Source of the DNA: Fuerstiella sp.
GTDB taxonomy: Bacteria > Planctomycetota > Planctomycetia > Planctomycetales > Planctomycetaceae
NCBI GenBank assembly: GCA_014238335.1
Contig: JABABI010000007.1
Span: forward strand, 74,705 to 138,704
Reading direction: 5' to 3'
DNA: 64,000 bases
A program made the position numbers and the translations under genes. The notes beneath the pieces were generated by a model. That model made no database searches. It was given only the letters and a program-made list of their open reading frames with translations, and was not told where the DNA came from. Position 1 is the stretch's first letter. Every line of letters starts with the position of its first letter. Positions 35,680 to 44,704 of the stretch are shown in pieces.

Positions 35680-36425
35680 GCGTTGAAATGTACCCAGCGA
35701 GCGACGCCGTTTGAAGTAAGTGTTGTCGACGACAGTTGTGCGGGTGGAAAGACGATCCACACAACAGCCTGGTTCAGATCTCCTGCAGAAACGGCAACTC
35801 CGGATACCCTTCGGCGGTCCGCTAAATGGTGCCCGGCCACTTTTTGCCGACATCGTGACATGGGAACGGTTGAAACTGCCGAACTCATAACATTCCGAAA
35901 GAAAGCGCAATTTTGTGGCTTCCATCCCTCTTGCGAGCTGTTTTTTCCTGCACTATCACCCACCCCGCACGAAGTCAAACACGGTCGCAGCGACAATCTT
36001 TGCAGAACGTCGACAGCAACAAGTTTGGCCAAATGTGCTTCGGAACCTGGCCATCGGCATGATTGCCAGGAAAGGTTTTGAAGCAGTCCGCTGAAGGCAA
36101 GGATGCTTTCAGTTTCGCGTGGTGAACAACGGTTGCGGGAATTGTCCGGCCGAATCGGTCATTGTAATTCCGGTTGTTCGTCACCACTTAAGAAATCATG
36201 ACCGTTGAGGGAGCATTCGAGCAGTCAATCTTTGGGATCCGGTTCAAACAACCCTGCGAATACCAGAATTTAGTCTTCTTTGCGGGAAGAAGACTCTATC
36301 CGGATTTCGTGTATATTGGGGCGTTTGCGGAGATTTTTCTGGATCCGATGGGGATCTGAGACCGATGGCATGCGATACAGCACGCTGCCGGTATCAGACG
36401 CAAGCTGCTCGTCATGGAGGAATAA
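35680..36425. other. Intergenic region upstream of the sigma factor gene
   Basis: Divergent promoter region for the propeller operon and the sigma factor gene. Several open frames up to 186 codons exist on both strands but look like random reading, without ribosome-binding sites. A palindrome near the right end is listed separately. No RNA gene was recognised. Confidence 0.5.
36272..36317 (+). promoter_or_regulatory. Palindrome and possible -10 before the sigma factor gene
   Basis: agtcttctt (36272-36280) and aagaagact (36287-36295) form a perfect 9-bp palindrome with a 6-base centre. It is followed by TATATT at 36312-36317, a plausible -10 element, about 110 bases before the start codon. 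The palindrome covers the position where a -35 would fall, as an operator would; no good -35 is seen. Confidence 0.35.
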
Positions 36426-37205
36426 ATGGTTACCAAGATCAGCGAAGATATCCTGGGCGTTTGGGTCGAGTTCAAGCAGGACCAGACCAATCAAATGCTG
36501 CGAAATCGTCTGATGGAACGATATCTGCCGTTGGTAAGATACAACGCGGAACGAGTGTGGGCCAAACTGCCCGAAGGTGTGGACCTGAACGACTTGATGT
36601 CAGCCGGCGTATTCGGCCTGATGGATGCCATCGAAGCGTTCGATCTGGAACGTGGCGTGAAGTTCGAAACGTACTGCGTACCGCGTATCCGCGGTGCCAT
36701 GCTGGACGAACTGCGAACCATGGACTGGGTGCCTCGTCTTGTTCGCAGCAAAGCGAGCAAGTTGGAAGCCGCTCGAAAGGCAGTCGTCGCAAAGACCGGC
36801 CAGACGCCCAAAGATGGCGAACTGGCCAGCGAAATGGGCTTGTCGGTGCCCGAGTTCGAAAAGCACAAAACCGAAGCATCTGCCATCGGACTGGTCAGTC
36901 TGAATAAGAAGTGGTACGAAACAGACAGTTACAAAGACGTTCGCGAAGTCGACGTCCTGCAGGACGCCAAAGGTGAAGACCCAACCGGCGGTATCCAGAA
37001 GCTCGATCTGATGAAGATCGTGACGAAAGGACTTAACCGTAACGAACGCCTCATCATCATCCTCTATTACTACGAGGAATTGACGATGAAGGAAATCGGC
37101 ACAACGCTGGGTCTGTCGGAATCCCGAGTCAGCCAGATGCATTCCAGCATCGTGGGTCGCCTGAAGGAACAGCTGAATGGACGTCGTCCGGAATTCAGCG
37201 AATAA
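36426..37205 (+). CDS. FliA/WhiG-type RNA polymerase sigma factor
   Basis: Alternative sigma-70 factor of the FliA/WhiG group, 259 residues. Region 2 is clear (YLPLVRYNAERVWAKLPEGVDLNDLMSAGVFGLMDAIEAFD, then FETYCVPRIRGAMLDELR), with a shortened region 3 (KDGELASEMGLSVPEF) and a region 4 helix-turn-helix (LTMKEIGTTLGLSESRVSQMHSS). No region 1.1 is present, as expected for the group. A strong ggagg ribosome-binding site lies 6 bases before the ATG. In many bacteria such factors control flagellar genes; no flagellar gene is adjacent here, so its regulon is not visible. It ends with its own terminator. Confidence 0.93.
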   Translation: MVTKISEDILGVWVEFKQDQTNQMLRNRLMERYLPLVRYNAERVWAKLPEGVDLNDLMSAGVFGLMDAIEAFDLERGVKFETYCVPRIRGAMLDELRTMDWVPRLVRSKASKLEAARKAVVAKTGQTPKDGELASEMGLSVPEFEKHKTEASAIGLVSLNKKWYETDSYKDVREVDVLQDAKGEDPTGGIQKLDLMKIVTKGLNRNERLIIILYYYEELTMKEIGTTLGLSESRVSQMHSSIVGRLKEQLNGRRPEFSE

Positions 37206-37234
37206 GCGAATCATTGCGATTCGAATCCAACGCC

Positions 37235-37266
37235 AAAAAACGCAGTACGAAAGTACTGCGTTTTTT
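37235..37266 (+). terminator. Intrinsic terminator of the sigma factor gene
   Basis: cgcagtac at 37241-37248, a gaaa tetraloop, gtactgcg at 37253-37260, then six T residues, with matching A residues before the stem. A perfect 8-bp stem 30 bases past the stop codon. Confidence 0.93.
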
Positions 37267-37349
37267 CGTTGACGGCGGCCGAACGTGAATGCCCGTGATG
37301 TCGTCAGGATTGAGTGTGGAATCGATTTACGGGGACTGTGCGTGCATTC

Positions 37350-37580
37350 GCAGGCAGGCTGCCTGCACTACAGAAGGCCGAGTAGGGTGCGTGCTTGCAC
37401 GCACCACATCGCGAGACCAATTTTCTTTCGTCATTCCAACGCGGCTCAAATCGCTGTGTTTTCCGTATGTGATCCTGATCAAATCTGTGGTGCGGTTTTG
37501 GGGGTAGGTGCGTGAGAACGCAGATTTGTGAATGCAACAGAGAAGATTCACGCCCAGACTGGTGCGTGCGAGCACACACC
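37350..37580. repeat. REP-like palindromes between sigma factor and DUF3500 genes
   Basis: The intergenic stretch (37206-37764) has no gene but holds several palindromes. gcaggcag/ctgcctgc is at 37350-37366. ggtgcgtgc/gcacgcacc is a perfect 9-bp stem with a 2-base loop at 37386-37405. A diverged second copy (ggtgcgtgc/gcacacacc) is at 37561-37580, in opposite orientation with respect to the flanking tag (gtag before the first copy, ctac after the second). A third partial copy is near 37505. The paired inverted layout resembles a REP/BIME unit. Confidence 0.6.
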
Positions 37581-37764
37581 CTACTGTTCTGATTTCTCTG
37601 CATCTGCGCACGTCCGGACAACGTCGCTCAGGGTTTTCCGGGGCAAACACGTGCTTTTCTAAGGACGCTGCGATACTATTGGCCGCTCCTCGGTGTTGTT
37701 CTCAAAAGGTCCGGAAAACAACACACTGCACTTCCCACCATTAAAACATTAAGAGGTCCTCGAC

Positions 37765-38745
37765 ATGACAAAGCACGCCAACTCAAACGGAACACTCAGT
37801 CGCCGCGCCTTTGTCCAGACAGTGGGTGGAACAGCAGCACTCACCGCTTTGGGAGGCAGCAGCCTGAACGCTGCTCTGTTCGCCGGACCAACGCCAAACA
37901 GCGCAGCCGAAACGGCGGTCACCGAGTTTTACAAGACATTGTCCGACAAGCAGCGGTCTCAGATTGTGTTCCCGTTTAATCACAAGCTGCAAAGTCGCAT
38001 CAATGCGAACTGGCACGTGACGGAGCCGGAAATCGGTCAGGATTTTTACACCGATAAACAGCGTACTCTGATTGAACAGGTTGTGCGCGGCATGACCAGC
38101 GAAGACGGTTACGAACGACTCAAGCATCAGATGGACGACGACGCAGGCGGAATCGAACAATTCAGCGTGGCCGTCTTCGGCGAACCCGGTGAAGGGGATT
38201 TTGAATTCGAACTGACCGGTCGACATCTCACCATGCGAGCTGACGGGAACAGCGTCGATAAGGCGGCGTTCGGCGGCCCGATCGTCTACGGTCACGGTGA
38301 AGAAGAAGTCGCCAACAACATGTATTACAGTCAGACGCAGCAAACGAACGAGGTCTTCAAGGCCCTGGACGCTGACCAGGCCAGGAAAGCCCTGGTCACC
38401 AAAGCTCCGCCGAAAGAAACCGCCGTGCAGATTCAGGGCGACGGAGGAAAGTTCGCAGGCATCGCAGTCAGCGAATTGAAAGACGACCAGAAACAGCTGG
38501 TGGAAAAGACGCTGAGCGTGCTGCTGGCTCCGTACCGTCAGGAAGATCGTGACGAAGTCATGGAAATTGTCAAAGAAAGCGGTGGAGTCGACAAGCTGCA
38601 CATGGCCTTCTATCAGAAGGGTGACCTGGGGTCCGACAAGGTCTGGGACATGTGGCGAGTCGAAGGGCCGGCCTTCGTGTGGCATTTCCGAGGTGCACCG
38701 CATGTGCATGCCTACATCAACATCGGACATCGAAAAACAAGCTGA
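37765..38745 (+). CDS. DUF3500-like protein with Tat signal
   Basis: Exported protein of 326 residues. LSRRAFVQTVGGTAALTALGG at residues 11-31 is a twin-arginine signal. The body matches the DUF3500 type: LSDKQRSQIVFPFNHKLQSRINANWH, a GEGDFEFELTGRHLTMRADG core, GPIVYGHG, and WRVEGPAFVWHFRGAPHVHAYINIGH at the C-terminus. The family is found in planctomycetes and some fungi; function unknown. The conserved His residues in the last block suggest metal binding. A gaggt ribosome-binding site precedes the ATG, and a strong hairpin follows the gene. Confidence 0.78.
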   Translation: MTKHANSNGTLSRRAFVQTVGGTAALTALGGSSLNAALFAGPTPNSAAETAVTEFYKTLSDKQRSQIVFPFNHKLQSRINANWHVTEPEIGQDFYTDKQRTLIEQVVRGMTSEDGYERLKHQMDDDAGGIEQFSVAVFGEPGEGDFEFELTGRHLTMRADGNSVDKAAFGGPIVYGHGEEEVANNMYYSQTQQTNEVFKALDADQARKALVTKAPPKETAVQIQGDGGKFAGIAVSELKDDQKQLVEKTLSVLLAPYRQEDRDEVMEIVKESGGVDKLHMAFYQKGDLGSDKVWDMWRVEGPAFVWHFRGAPHVHAYINIGHRKTS

Positions 38746-39097
38746 CGGATCAACGCGAGTCATTGATTCCGTTTGGTTTGGAAAATTTTTAGAAGCCCGG
38801 CATTTGTTAAATGTCGGGCTTCTTTGCAAAAGACACAACACTTCAGAGTTTTATGGACGGGACGACCAGCCCCTGTTGAACGTTGCATTCGGGCAACGTG
38901 AAAAACGCGGGCATCCGTTCATCCGCAGATTTCGGGCCATTTGCAGAAATCCGGACGCTGCCCTGCGGTTTTGCCATAACCCGATGGCGAATATCCGTAG
39001 GCAAGGGAGTATAGACGGCAGGACCTGACGTGAAGATTCGGGTCACGTGTAACGCCGTGAGCTGACCAAAAAAACGGTCCTTTGTGAAGAGATATGT
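38746..39097. other. Intergenic region before the flippase-like gene
   Basis: Apart from the hairpin at 38791-38823, nothing recognisable. The remaining bases should carry the promoter for the polysaccharide gene trio. Confidence 0.5.
38791..38823 (+). terminator. Hairpin terminator after the DUF3500 gene
   Basis: agaagcccggcattt (38791-38805) pairs with aaatgtcgggcttct (38809-38823) through 15 positions with a single G-T wobble and a 3-base loop. Only two T residues follow on the plus strand, while five T residues precede it, so it may act on both strands. Confidence 0.7.
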
Positions 39098-40486
39098 GTG
39101 AGTCTGCAGCTGCTGAAAAAAATCGGGCACCACTGGGGAATCGACACGGCCGTTGGCTATGCGGTGTCAGCTCGCGTTTGGCAACTGCTGACCGGACAGC
39201 TCACGATGCTGTTGATCGTCTTCTGTCTGACGGACGTGGAACAGGGCTACTACTACGCTTTCTTCTATCTGCTGGCGATGCAGATTTTCGTCGAACTGGG
39301 CCTGCACGTTGTCATCATCAATGTTGCCAGTCACGAATGGTCGCAGCTGCAGATTGTTGACAATCGAGTCACCGGAGATCCTGACGCTCTGTCGCGGCTC
39401 GCATCGTTAAGCAGGAAAGCTGCGCAATGGTATCTACTGGCGGCCTGTGTGTTTGTTGTCACGATCACCGTTGCCGGTTACGCGTACTTCAACTGGCCTG
39501 CGGAAGAATCTCCGGCAGGGTTGAACCGGCTCGAATGGGCCGCTCCCTGGACATCGCTGGTTGTTCTGACGGGATTGCAGCTGCTGCTGCTGCCCATGAG
39601 TTCAATTCTGGAAGGATGCGGTCAGCTGCCGACAGTTAACAAAGTCCGCTTCTGGCAGGGCGTCGCCGGCTCAGCCGTCGTCTGGACCACGATGTACGCC
39701 GGATTCGGACTGTGGGCACTGTCTGGTTCTGCGGCCGTTCGATTGTGTGGCGAAACGTATCTTGTCCGCAGTCGGTTTGGACAATTCTTTGCGTCACTGC
39801 AGGAAGGGAATACGGGGCAGCAGATCGACTGGAAAACGGAGGTCGTTCCGCTGCAGTGGCGTATCGCGATTCAGGGCACGCTGCACTGGTTTGCCACGCA
39901 CCTGGCCGGTCTGGTAATTTTCAAGTGTCACGGCGAAGCCATGGGAGGTCGGTTCGGGCTGATGTGGACTGTGCTGACAGCCATGCAGTCCGCATCGATG
40001 GCGTGGGTGGAAACACGTCGACCGCTGTTCGGCCAATTGATTGCCGAACATAATTATGCAGAACTGGATCGGCTGTTTTTTCGACTCAGTCGTTTATCGA
40101 TGATTCTAATCGCTATCGGCGGAGCAACGTTCACGACAGGTGTCTACGTGGTCAATGAATTTCCGAATGCGATCTTCACTCAGATCGCCTCTCGTGTACC
40201 CGACGTCTGGTCAACTGCCGTTTTCTCAATGGCCTTTTTCGCTTTTCAGCCAGCACTGTGCACTAATATTTATGTGCGAGCCCACAAACGCGATCCATTC
40301 CTGATTCCGGCTGTCATTTCCAGCCTGACTGTCGCCGTGCTGGTGTTCTGGCTGGGAAGAGCCTACGGAATCGTGGGCAGTGGATATGCTTATCTGTTTG
40401 CTATTTCTGTCGTTCAGACTCCCCTGTGGGTTTTCGTGTGGCACCGTTGCAGAAGTTCATGGCATACTGATCCGCCGCTCCCGTGA
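39098..40486 (+). CDS. Polytopic membrane protein, polysaccharide flippase-like
   Basis: Integral membrane protein of 462 residues with about 10-12 hydrophobic segments spread over its whole length. The pattern of paired helices with charged loops, and its place directly before a sugar-related methyltransferase and a glycosyltransferase, fit a Wzx/MATE-like exporter of lipid-linked saccharides, but I see no diagnostic motif, so the family is a guess. The start codon is GTG at 39098, with an aagaga stretch upstream. Likely first gene of a three-gene unit. Confidence 0.6.
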   Translation: MSLQLLKKIGHHWGIDTAVGYAVSARVWQLLTGQLTMLLIVFCLTDVEQGYYYAFFYLLAMQIFVELGLHVVIINVASHEWSQLQIVDNRVTGDPDALSRLASLSRKAAQWYLLAACVFVVTITVAGYAYFNWPAEESPAGLNRLEWAAPWTSLVVLTGLQLLLLPMSSILEGCGQLPTVNKVRFWQGVAGSAVVWTTMYAGFGLWALSGSAAVRLCGETYLVRSRFGQFFASLQEGNTGQQIDWKTEVVPLQWRIAIQGTLHWFATHLAGLVIFKCHGEAMGGRFGLMWTVLTAMQSASMAWVETRRPLFGQLIAEHNYAELDRLFFRLSRLSMILIAIGGATFTTGVYVVNEFPNAIFTQIASRVPDVWSTAVFSMAFFAFQPALCTNIYVRAHKRDPFLIPAVISSLTVAVLVFWLGRAYGIVGSGYAYLFAISVVQTPLWVFVWHRCRSSWHTDPPLP

Positions 40487-40544
40487 CGGCACTCACTGCC
40501 TTGCCAGGCCTGCCCGACATTTTGTACCGACTACGGAGTCGTCC

Positions 40545-41261
40545 TTGAAGACATTCAGACAGTTCATTCGACGGATGCTGCACAGGCTGACACTGTTCTG
40601 CGGATTTCGGCTGGCTCGCGCCGAACCATTTGAACGCGCCATTCGTCAATTCGAACTGCAGCACGACGATTTTTACTTCGTGCAGATCGGAGCTTACAAC
40701 GGTGTCACATCAGACCCGTTTCTGCGTTTCATTATCGAGGGCTTGTGGACATGTGTCCTTGTGGAACCTCAGCGGCGGCACTGGTCCATTTTGCAGGCAA
40801 TCTACAGCGATCGTGAGAATATTACATGCAGTAACACGGCTGTCAGCACCGAAAATAAGGTCGCTCAGCTTCACATGGTGCGGGAAGACGCCGAGGGGCT
40901 TCCGCACTGGGCGTCGCAGCTGGCTTCTTTTCGCCACGACGTGATTGCAGGTCACGAAGACAGAATTCCTGGCATTTGTGAGCTGATCGTCACTCAGGAC
41001 GTGGAGTGCCGAACGCTGGCTGCACTAATCCAGGAGCACCAACTGCCACGTGTGGATCTGCTGGCCATCGATGTTGAAGGTTACGACTTCGAGGTTGTCA
41101 AGCAGATTGACAGCCTGTATCACAAACCGAGATTCATCTATTACGAACACCTGCACCTGCCGGCCGAACAGTATCGTGAAAGTCTCGCCTTCCTTGCTGA
41201 ACGCGGCTACCAAACTCACTCTGTAAACGAAGGTGACACGTTTGCGGAACTAAAGGACTGA
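40545..41261 (+). CDS. FkbM-type methyltransferase
   Basis: SAM-dependent methyltransferase of the FkbM family, 238 residues. FYFVQIGAYNGVTSDPF is the SAM-binding motif I region, VLVEPQ follows as motif II, and RVDLLAIDVEGYDFEVV is the family signature. The frame is open from 40380. The TTG at 40545 is proposed as the start because ggag lies about 8 bases before it; the ATG at 40575 is the alternative. FkbM enzymes O-methylate sugars or polyketides; the glycosyltransferase whose ATG overlaps its stop suggests a sugar substrate. Confidence 0.8.
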   Translation: MKTFRQFIRRMLHRLTLFCGFRLARAEPFERAIRQFELQHDDFYFVQIGAYNGVTSDPFLRFIIEGLWTCVLVEPQRRHWSILQAIYSDRENITCSNTAVSTENKVAQLHMVREDAEGLPHWASQLASFRHDVIAGHEDRIPGICELIVTQDVECRTLAALIQEHQLPRVDLLAIDVEGYDFEVVKQIDSLYHKPRFIYYEHLHLPAEQYRESLAFLAERGYQTHSVNEGDTFAELKD

Positions 41262-42307
41262 TGATGCGAGTTTTGTTTCTGACATCCGGAGACCGCACAC
41301 CGTCCACGCGTTTTCGAATTCTCCCGTACATTCCGTATCTGCAGGAACACGGAATTCGCTGTCGAGTCGCGTCCAGTTTTCCACAGAAATATGACTACTT
41401 TCCATGGCTTGGGTTTCGGCCGAGTCAGCGGCTTAAACGGCTGACCCGGTGGCTGCACCTGTGGGAATCAAAGATGAGGTCGTTCGATGTCGTCTATCTC
41501 GAACGCGAACTGTTCGACAACGACACCACGGACATGGAACAGCGGTTTCGGCGCGTCGCGCGCAAATTGATTTATGACCTGGATGACGCGGTGTTTCTCA
41601 AACGCCCCGACAAGGTGGAGCGCTTAACTCGCATGAGTAACCTTGTCGTCGTCGGCAATCCGCAGATCCAGAAAGCACTTTCAGGATGGCACGATCGATT
41701 TGAAGTCATCCCGACAGCCCCATCTGTTTCCGTATTCCAGCCCGCGACAAAGAAAAGTTCTCGGGCTTCGGCAGTCGTCGGCTGGATGGGAACATCCGGC
41801 AACCTTGCTTATTTCGCAGTCGTCGCAGCAGCTCTCAGACGAGTTGCCAGGTCACATGACTTCGAACTGCGTCTGATTGTGCCCGGCCTGGAACACCTTC
41901 ATGACATAGACCTGACCGGAGTGAACGTCAAGCACGTTCCGTGGGATGGTGCCAGTGAAGCTCAACAGGTCGCGGACATTGATATCGGTATCATGCCATT
42001 GTTCTCTGACCAGGAATGGGATCGATACAAATGTCCGACAAAAATTACACAGTACATGGCATGCGGAATTCCGTCAGTCGCGTCGCCGATTGGATTTACG
42101 GCCGACGTGATTGACCACGAAGTGGACGGCTTTCACGCAGATTCTTCCGACGCATGGGTTTCGGCCTTGTGCCGTCTGCTCGAATCTCAGACGTTGCGTG
42201 AGCAAATGGGCCGGGCAGCTCGAAATAAGGCAGAAAACCGCTATTCTGTTGAAGCAAATGCACCCAAAATGCTGGAGGCGATTCGCGCTTGCGGTGGCGA
42301 CACGTGA
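41261..42307 (+). CDS. Glycosyltransferase (GT4-like)
   Basis: GT-B fold glycosyltransferase of 348 residues. The N-terminal VLFLTSGDRTPSTRFRILPYIPYL and the C-terminal WMGTSGNLAYFAVV and KCPTKITQYMACGIPSVASPIG fit family 4-like enzymes, the latter carrying the donor-binding region. The ATG at 41261 shares its first base with the last base of the FkbM stop (a second ATG follows at 41264), so the two are translationally coupled. With the flippase-like gene it forms a small exopolysaccharide or glycan-modification unit. Acceptor and sugar unknown. Confidence 0.83.
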   Translation: MMRVLFLTSGDRTPSTRFRILPYIPYLQEHGIRCRVASSFPQKYDYFPWLGFRPSQRLKRLTRWLHLWESKMRSFDVVYLERELFDNDTTDMEQRFRRVARKLIYDLDDAVFLKRPDKVERLTRMSNLVVVGNPQIQKALSGWHDRFEVIPTAPSVSVFQPATKKSSRASAVVGWMGTSGNLAYFAVVAAALRRVARSHDFELRLIVPGLEHLHDIDLTGVNVKHVPWDGASEAQQVADIDIGIMPLFSDQEWDRYKCPTKITQYMACGIPSVASPIGFTADVIDHEVDGFHADSSDAWVSALCRLLESQTLREQMGRAARNKAENRYSVEANAPKMLEAIRACGGDT

Positions 42308-42577
42308 TCGGGGTAACTGCCCCTCAGCACTGCTGTTGCCGGAATTGTGGCCAATTCAAGCCGGATCTCCCGTCAACAAGGCCGTTTCCTGAGAAATGGC
42401 CCTGCTCTCAGTCGTGTTCCGCGACAAAATTCTGATGACGCAGTACCGGGAACAGTAAATCGTAAACCAACGGTAAAATGAAGAGAATCAATCGCCGGGT
42501 CCGTCAAGACGATGGCGTTTTGACTTTGACCGCCTCCCGCGCCGAGGATACTATCAACCACCGTGGAGAACCCACGC

Positions 42578-44266
42578 ATGTTTAACCGTCCCCGTCTGAA
42601 AGCCGCGTTCATGCGTTTTGCCTGTTCAATCAGCATCATTTGCTTCGCTGTGTTTGCCGCGGCGCCGGGTGCCGACGGAAAACTCAAATCGACGAAAGTG
42701 CCTCGCTATGACGCTGCCGTCGCCAAAGCCGTTGCCTTCATCCAGGGCAACGTTGCCAAGATCGACGAACGGTCGAAAACACTGGCGGCCTATGCCTTGC
42801 TAAAGGCTGGTGTCGAGGTGAACGATCCCGTCGTCGCTGAAGGAATCAAAGTCGCCCATGAACGTGCTGAGGCCGGCGCCTACAGCGGATATGACCATAT
42901 CTATCTCGCCGGAATCGACGCCATGCTGCTGGCGGACTCCGGCGACCCTGAAGCCTACCTTCCGGGTCTGCAGAATATCGCCAGATATGTTGAGTCTGTA
43001 CAACGCGCGGATGGTGCCTGGAGTGATGGGGCTCAGCAGCCTCCCGATGTGAGCATGAGCCAGTACGGAGTTCTTGCACTATGGGCGGCAAAGCGTGTTG
43101 GGTGCGATGTTTCAGCCCAGGCATTCGACCGCGCTGCAACTTTTTTCCTTGGCAGCCGTAACGGCGATCGTGGCTGGGGATACCGGCCGGGAACGACCAG
43201 GGGGCTTGGCGGTGGAAAAACCACTCACAACATGGCGCTGGCAGGTGCCGGATCGGTCGCTGTATGCCGTACGATGCTGCATGGGCCCAAGGGTTATAAA
43301 GCCAAGGCGACGGCGGATCCCAAGAAATTCGGCGTCCTGGCAAAAGCAGAGACTGAGGATCCGAAAGTCGGTAAGACCGGATCTGTGTATCCGGAATACA
43401 ACGCTGCCAATTCTGCCGGCAATCTGGATAACGCCGTCGATGGGGGGATTTCCTGGAATAACACCAGACCATATGTTGCGTCCGTACACAAACTGTATTT
43501 CTACTATTGTCTGGAAAGAGCCTCCGCACTGGCTGACATGAGGGAAGGCTGGTACACAACCTACGGAGACGTCTTGCTGAAACTGCAAACGGCTGAGGGG
43601 AGCTTCAGTACGAATACCGGTCCAATCGTCGGCACATCGTTCGCTATCCTGTATTTCGTCAGATCCACAAAACAGATTCTGGACAAACAATACTCCGGCG
43701 GAGTGATGATGGGTGGCCGTGATGCGTCCGAATTATTTGGCGACAAGAAAAAGAAGAAGGATATTGGACCGTTGGATGAGCTGCTGGCCGCGATGGAAAA
43801 TGCTGACCTGGACAGCCTGGATGTCAACACTGACGACCTCGCCGAAAAAATTCAGTTCGGCTCCAAAGAAGATCTGATCGGACAGATTGGCCTGCTGAAA
43901 AAACTGCTGAAACACCCGGACGCCACCAACCGTCAGGCCGCGTTTTTTGCACTGGGTCGTACGGGCGACTTTTCGCTCATTCCTCAGATGCTGCAGGGCC
44001 TGCGAGACCCCAACGTTGGCGTGAACAGTGAAGCCCTGCAGGCGCTGAGGTACATCTCCAGAAAACCGACGGGGTTCGGCCTGAAGGTGGATCCGCTCGA
44101 CGGCCCGAAAACGTCATCCGAAGCACAAAAAGTGGTACGCGCCAATGCATGGCGGACCAGGGCCTACAGGACCTGGCACACCTGGTATGCCAGTGTGCGT
44201 CCGTATCAGGAGCTTGATGGATTGGATGCGCTGGAACTGCTGGCGCCCAGCGGCGGCCAGCGTTAG
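42578..44266 (+). CDS. Prenyltransferase/squalene-oxidase-fold protein with HEAT-like tail
   Basis: Exported protein of 562 residues with a signal segment (FACSISIICFAVFAAAPGADG). From residue 45 to about 380 it has alpha/alpha-toroid repeats of the prenyltransferase/squalene-cyclase type (NIARYVESVQRADGAWSDG, THNMALAGAGSVAVCRTML, LLKLQTAEGSFSTNTGP). A lysine cluster (DKKKKKD) and an acidic linker follow. The C-terminal section (HPDATNRQAAFFALGRTGDFSLIPQMLQGLRDP) is a HEAT-like repeat pair. The cyclase DxDD motif is not evident, so a binding or scaffold role is more likely than cyclisation. The ATG at 42578 has ggag upstream. Confidence 0.72.
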   Translation: MFNRPRLKAAFMRFACSISIICFAVFAAAPGADGKLKSTKVPRYDAAVAKAVAFIQGNVAKIDERSKTLAAYALLKAGVEVNDPVVAEGIKVAHERAEAGAYSGYDHIYLAGIDAMLLADSGDPEAYLPGLQNIARYVESVQRADGAWSDGAQQPPDVSMSQYGVLALWAAKRVGCDVSAQAFDRAATFFLGSRNGDRGWGYRPGTTRGLGGGKTTHNMALAGAGSVAVCRTMLHGPKGYKAKATADPKKFGVLAKAETEDPKVGKTGSVYPEYNAANSAGNLDNAVDGGISWNNTRPYVASVHKLYFYYCLERASALADMREGWYTTYGDVLLKLQTAEGSFSTNTGPIVGTSFAILYFVRSTKQILDKQYSGGVMMGGRDASELFGDKKKKKDIGPLDELLAAMENADLDSLDVNTDDLAEKIQFGSKEDLIGQIGLLKKLLKHPDATNRQAAFFALGRTGDFSLIPQMLQGLRDPNVGVNSEALQALRYISRKPTGFGLKVDPLDGPKTSSEAQKVVRANAWRTRAYRTWHTWYASVRPYQELDGLDALELLAPSGGQR

Positions 44267-44286
44267 CTTCGGTGAAGCCATAACGC
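44260..44286. terminator. Hairpin between convergent genes
   Basis: gcgttagcttc at 44260-44270 pairs with gaagccataacgc at 44274-44286, with a two-base bulge. It spans the stop codon of the plus-strand gene and lies before the end of the minus-strand DUF5989 gene. There is no T-run; weak candidate. Confidence 0.3.
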
Positions 44287-44348
44287 CAGCCGATCGGAGC
44301 ACCCGTTCGCCCGACATGACGAAACCGCGGCACTTAGCCTTGTCGATC

Positions 44349-44588
44349 TTAAAACAGCGTGTAGATAAACGGCGCGGCGCCCGTTGATGTGAGGGCGACC
44401 AGTGCACCGGTGCCCAGCAGCACCAGAATGATCGGGGTCAGCCACCACTTCTTTTCTTCTTTGATGAACAGCCAGAACTCAGCCATCAGACTCATCTGGT
44501 GGACGTCGCCGAGTTGCTCGAACTCACTGGTCGCCGCCGAAGCTTCGTGAGTGTCCGGTACTTCATCAGAAGGTTTGGTGTCGGTCAT
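44349..44588 (-). CDS. DUF5989 small membrane protein
   Basis: Small protein of 79 residues ending in a single membrane helix. The block AEFWLFIKEEKKWWLTPIIL, followed by GAPFIYTLF-type ending (AAPFIYTLF), matches the DUF5989 family, in which a short amphipathic KEEKKWW segment precedes the helix. The N-terminal 30 residues are acidic and probably disordered. It lies 116 bases after the rhomboid gene on the same strand. Function unknown; relatives occur near carbohydrate or secondary-metabolite genes. Confidence 0.75.
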   Translation of the reverse strand: MTDTKPSDEVPDTHEASAATSEFEQLGDVHQMSLMAEFWLFIKEEKKWWLTPIILVLLGTGALVALTSTGAAPFIYTLF

Positions 44589-44704
44589 TGTGATTTCCGG
44601 TCGAGAATCATTTGAACGTCAATGGCTGTGATTACTGCAGGTCCGCTGATTGTAATTACCGTACGGTGAAAATAAATTCCAATTCTCTCCGTTTACTTCA
44701 ACCA

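Noticed and set aside
35521..36081. Open frame of 186 codons upstream of the sigma factor gene
   Set aside because: Its first part is antisense to the propeller gene, and the rest has no ribosome-binding site, no domain and irregular composition.
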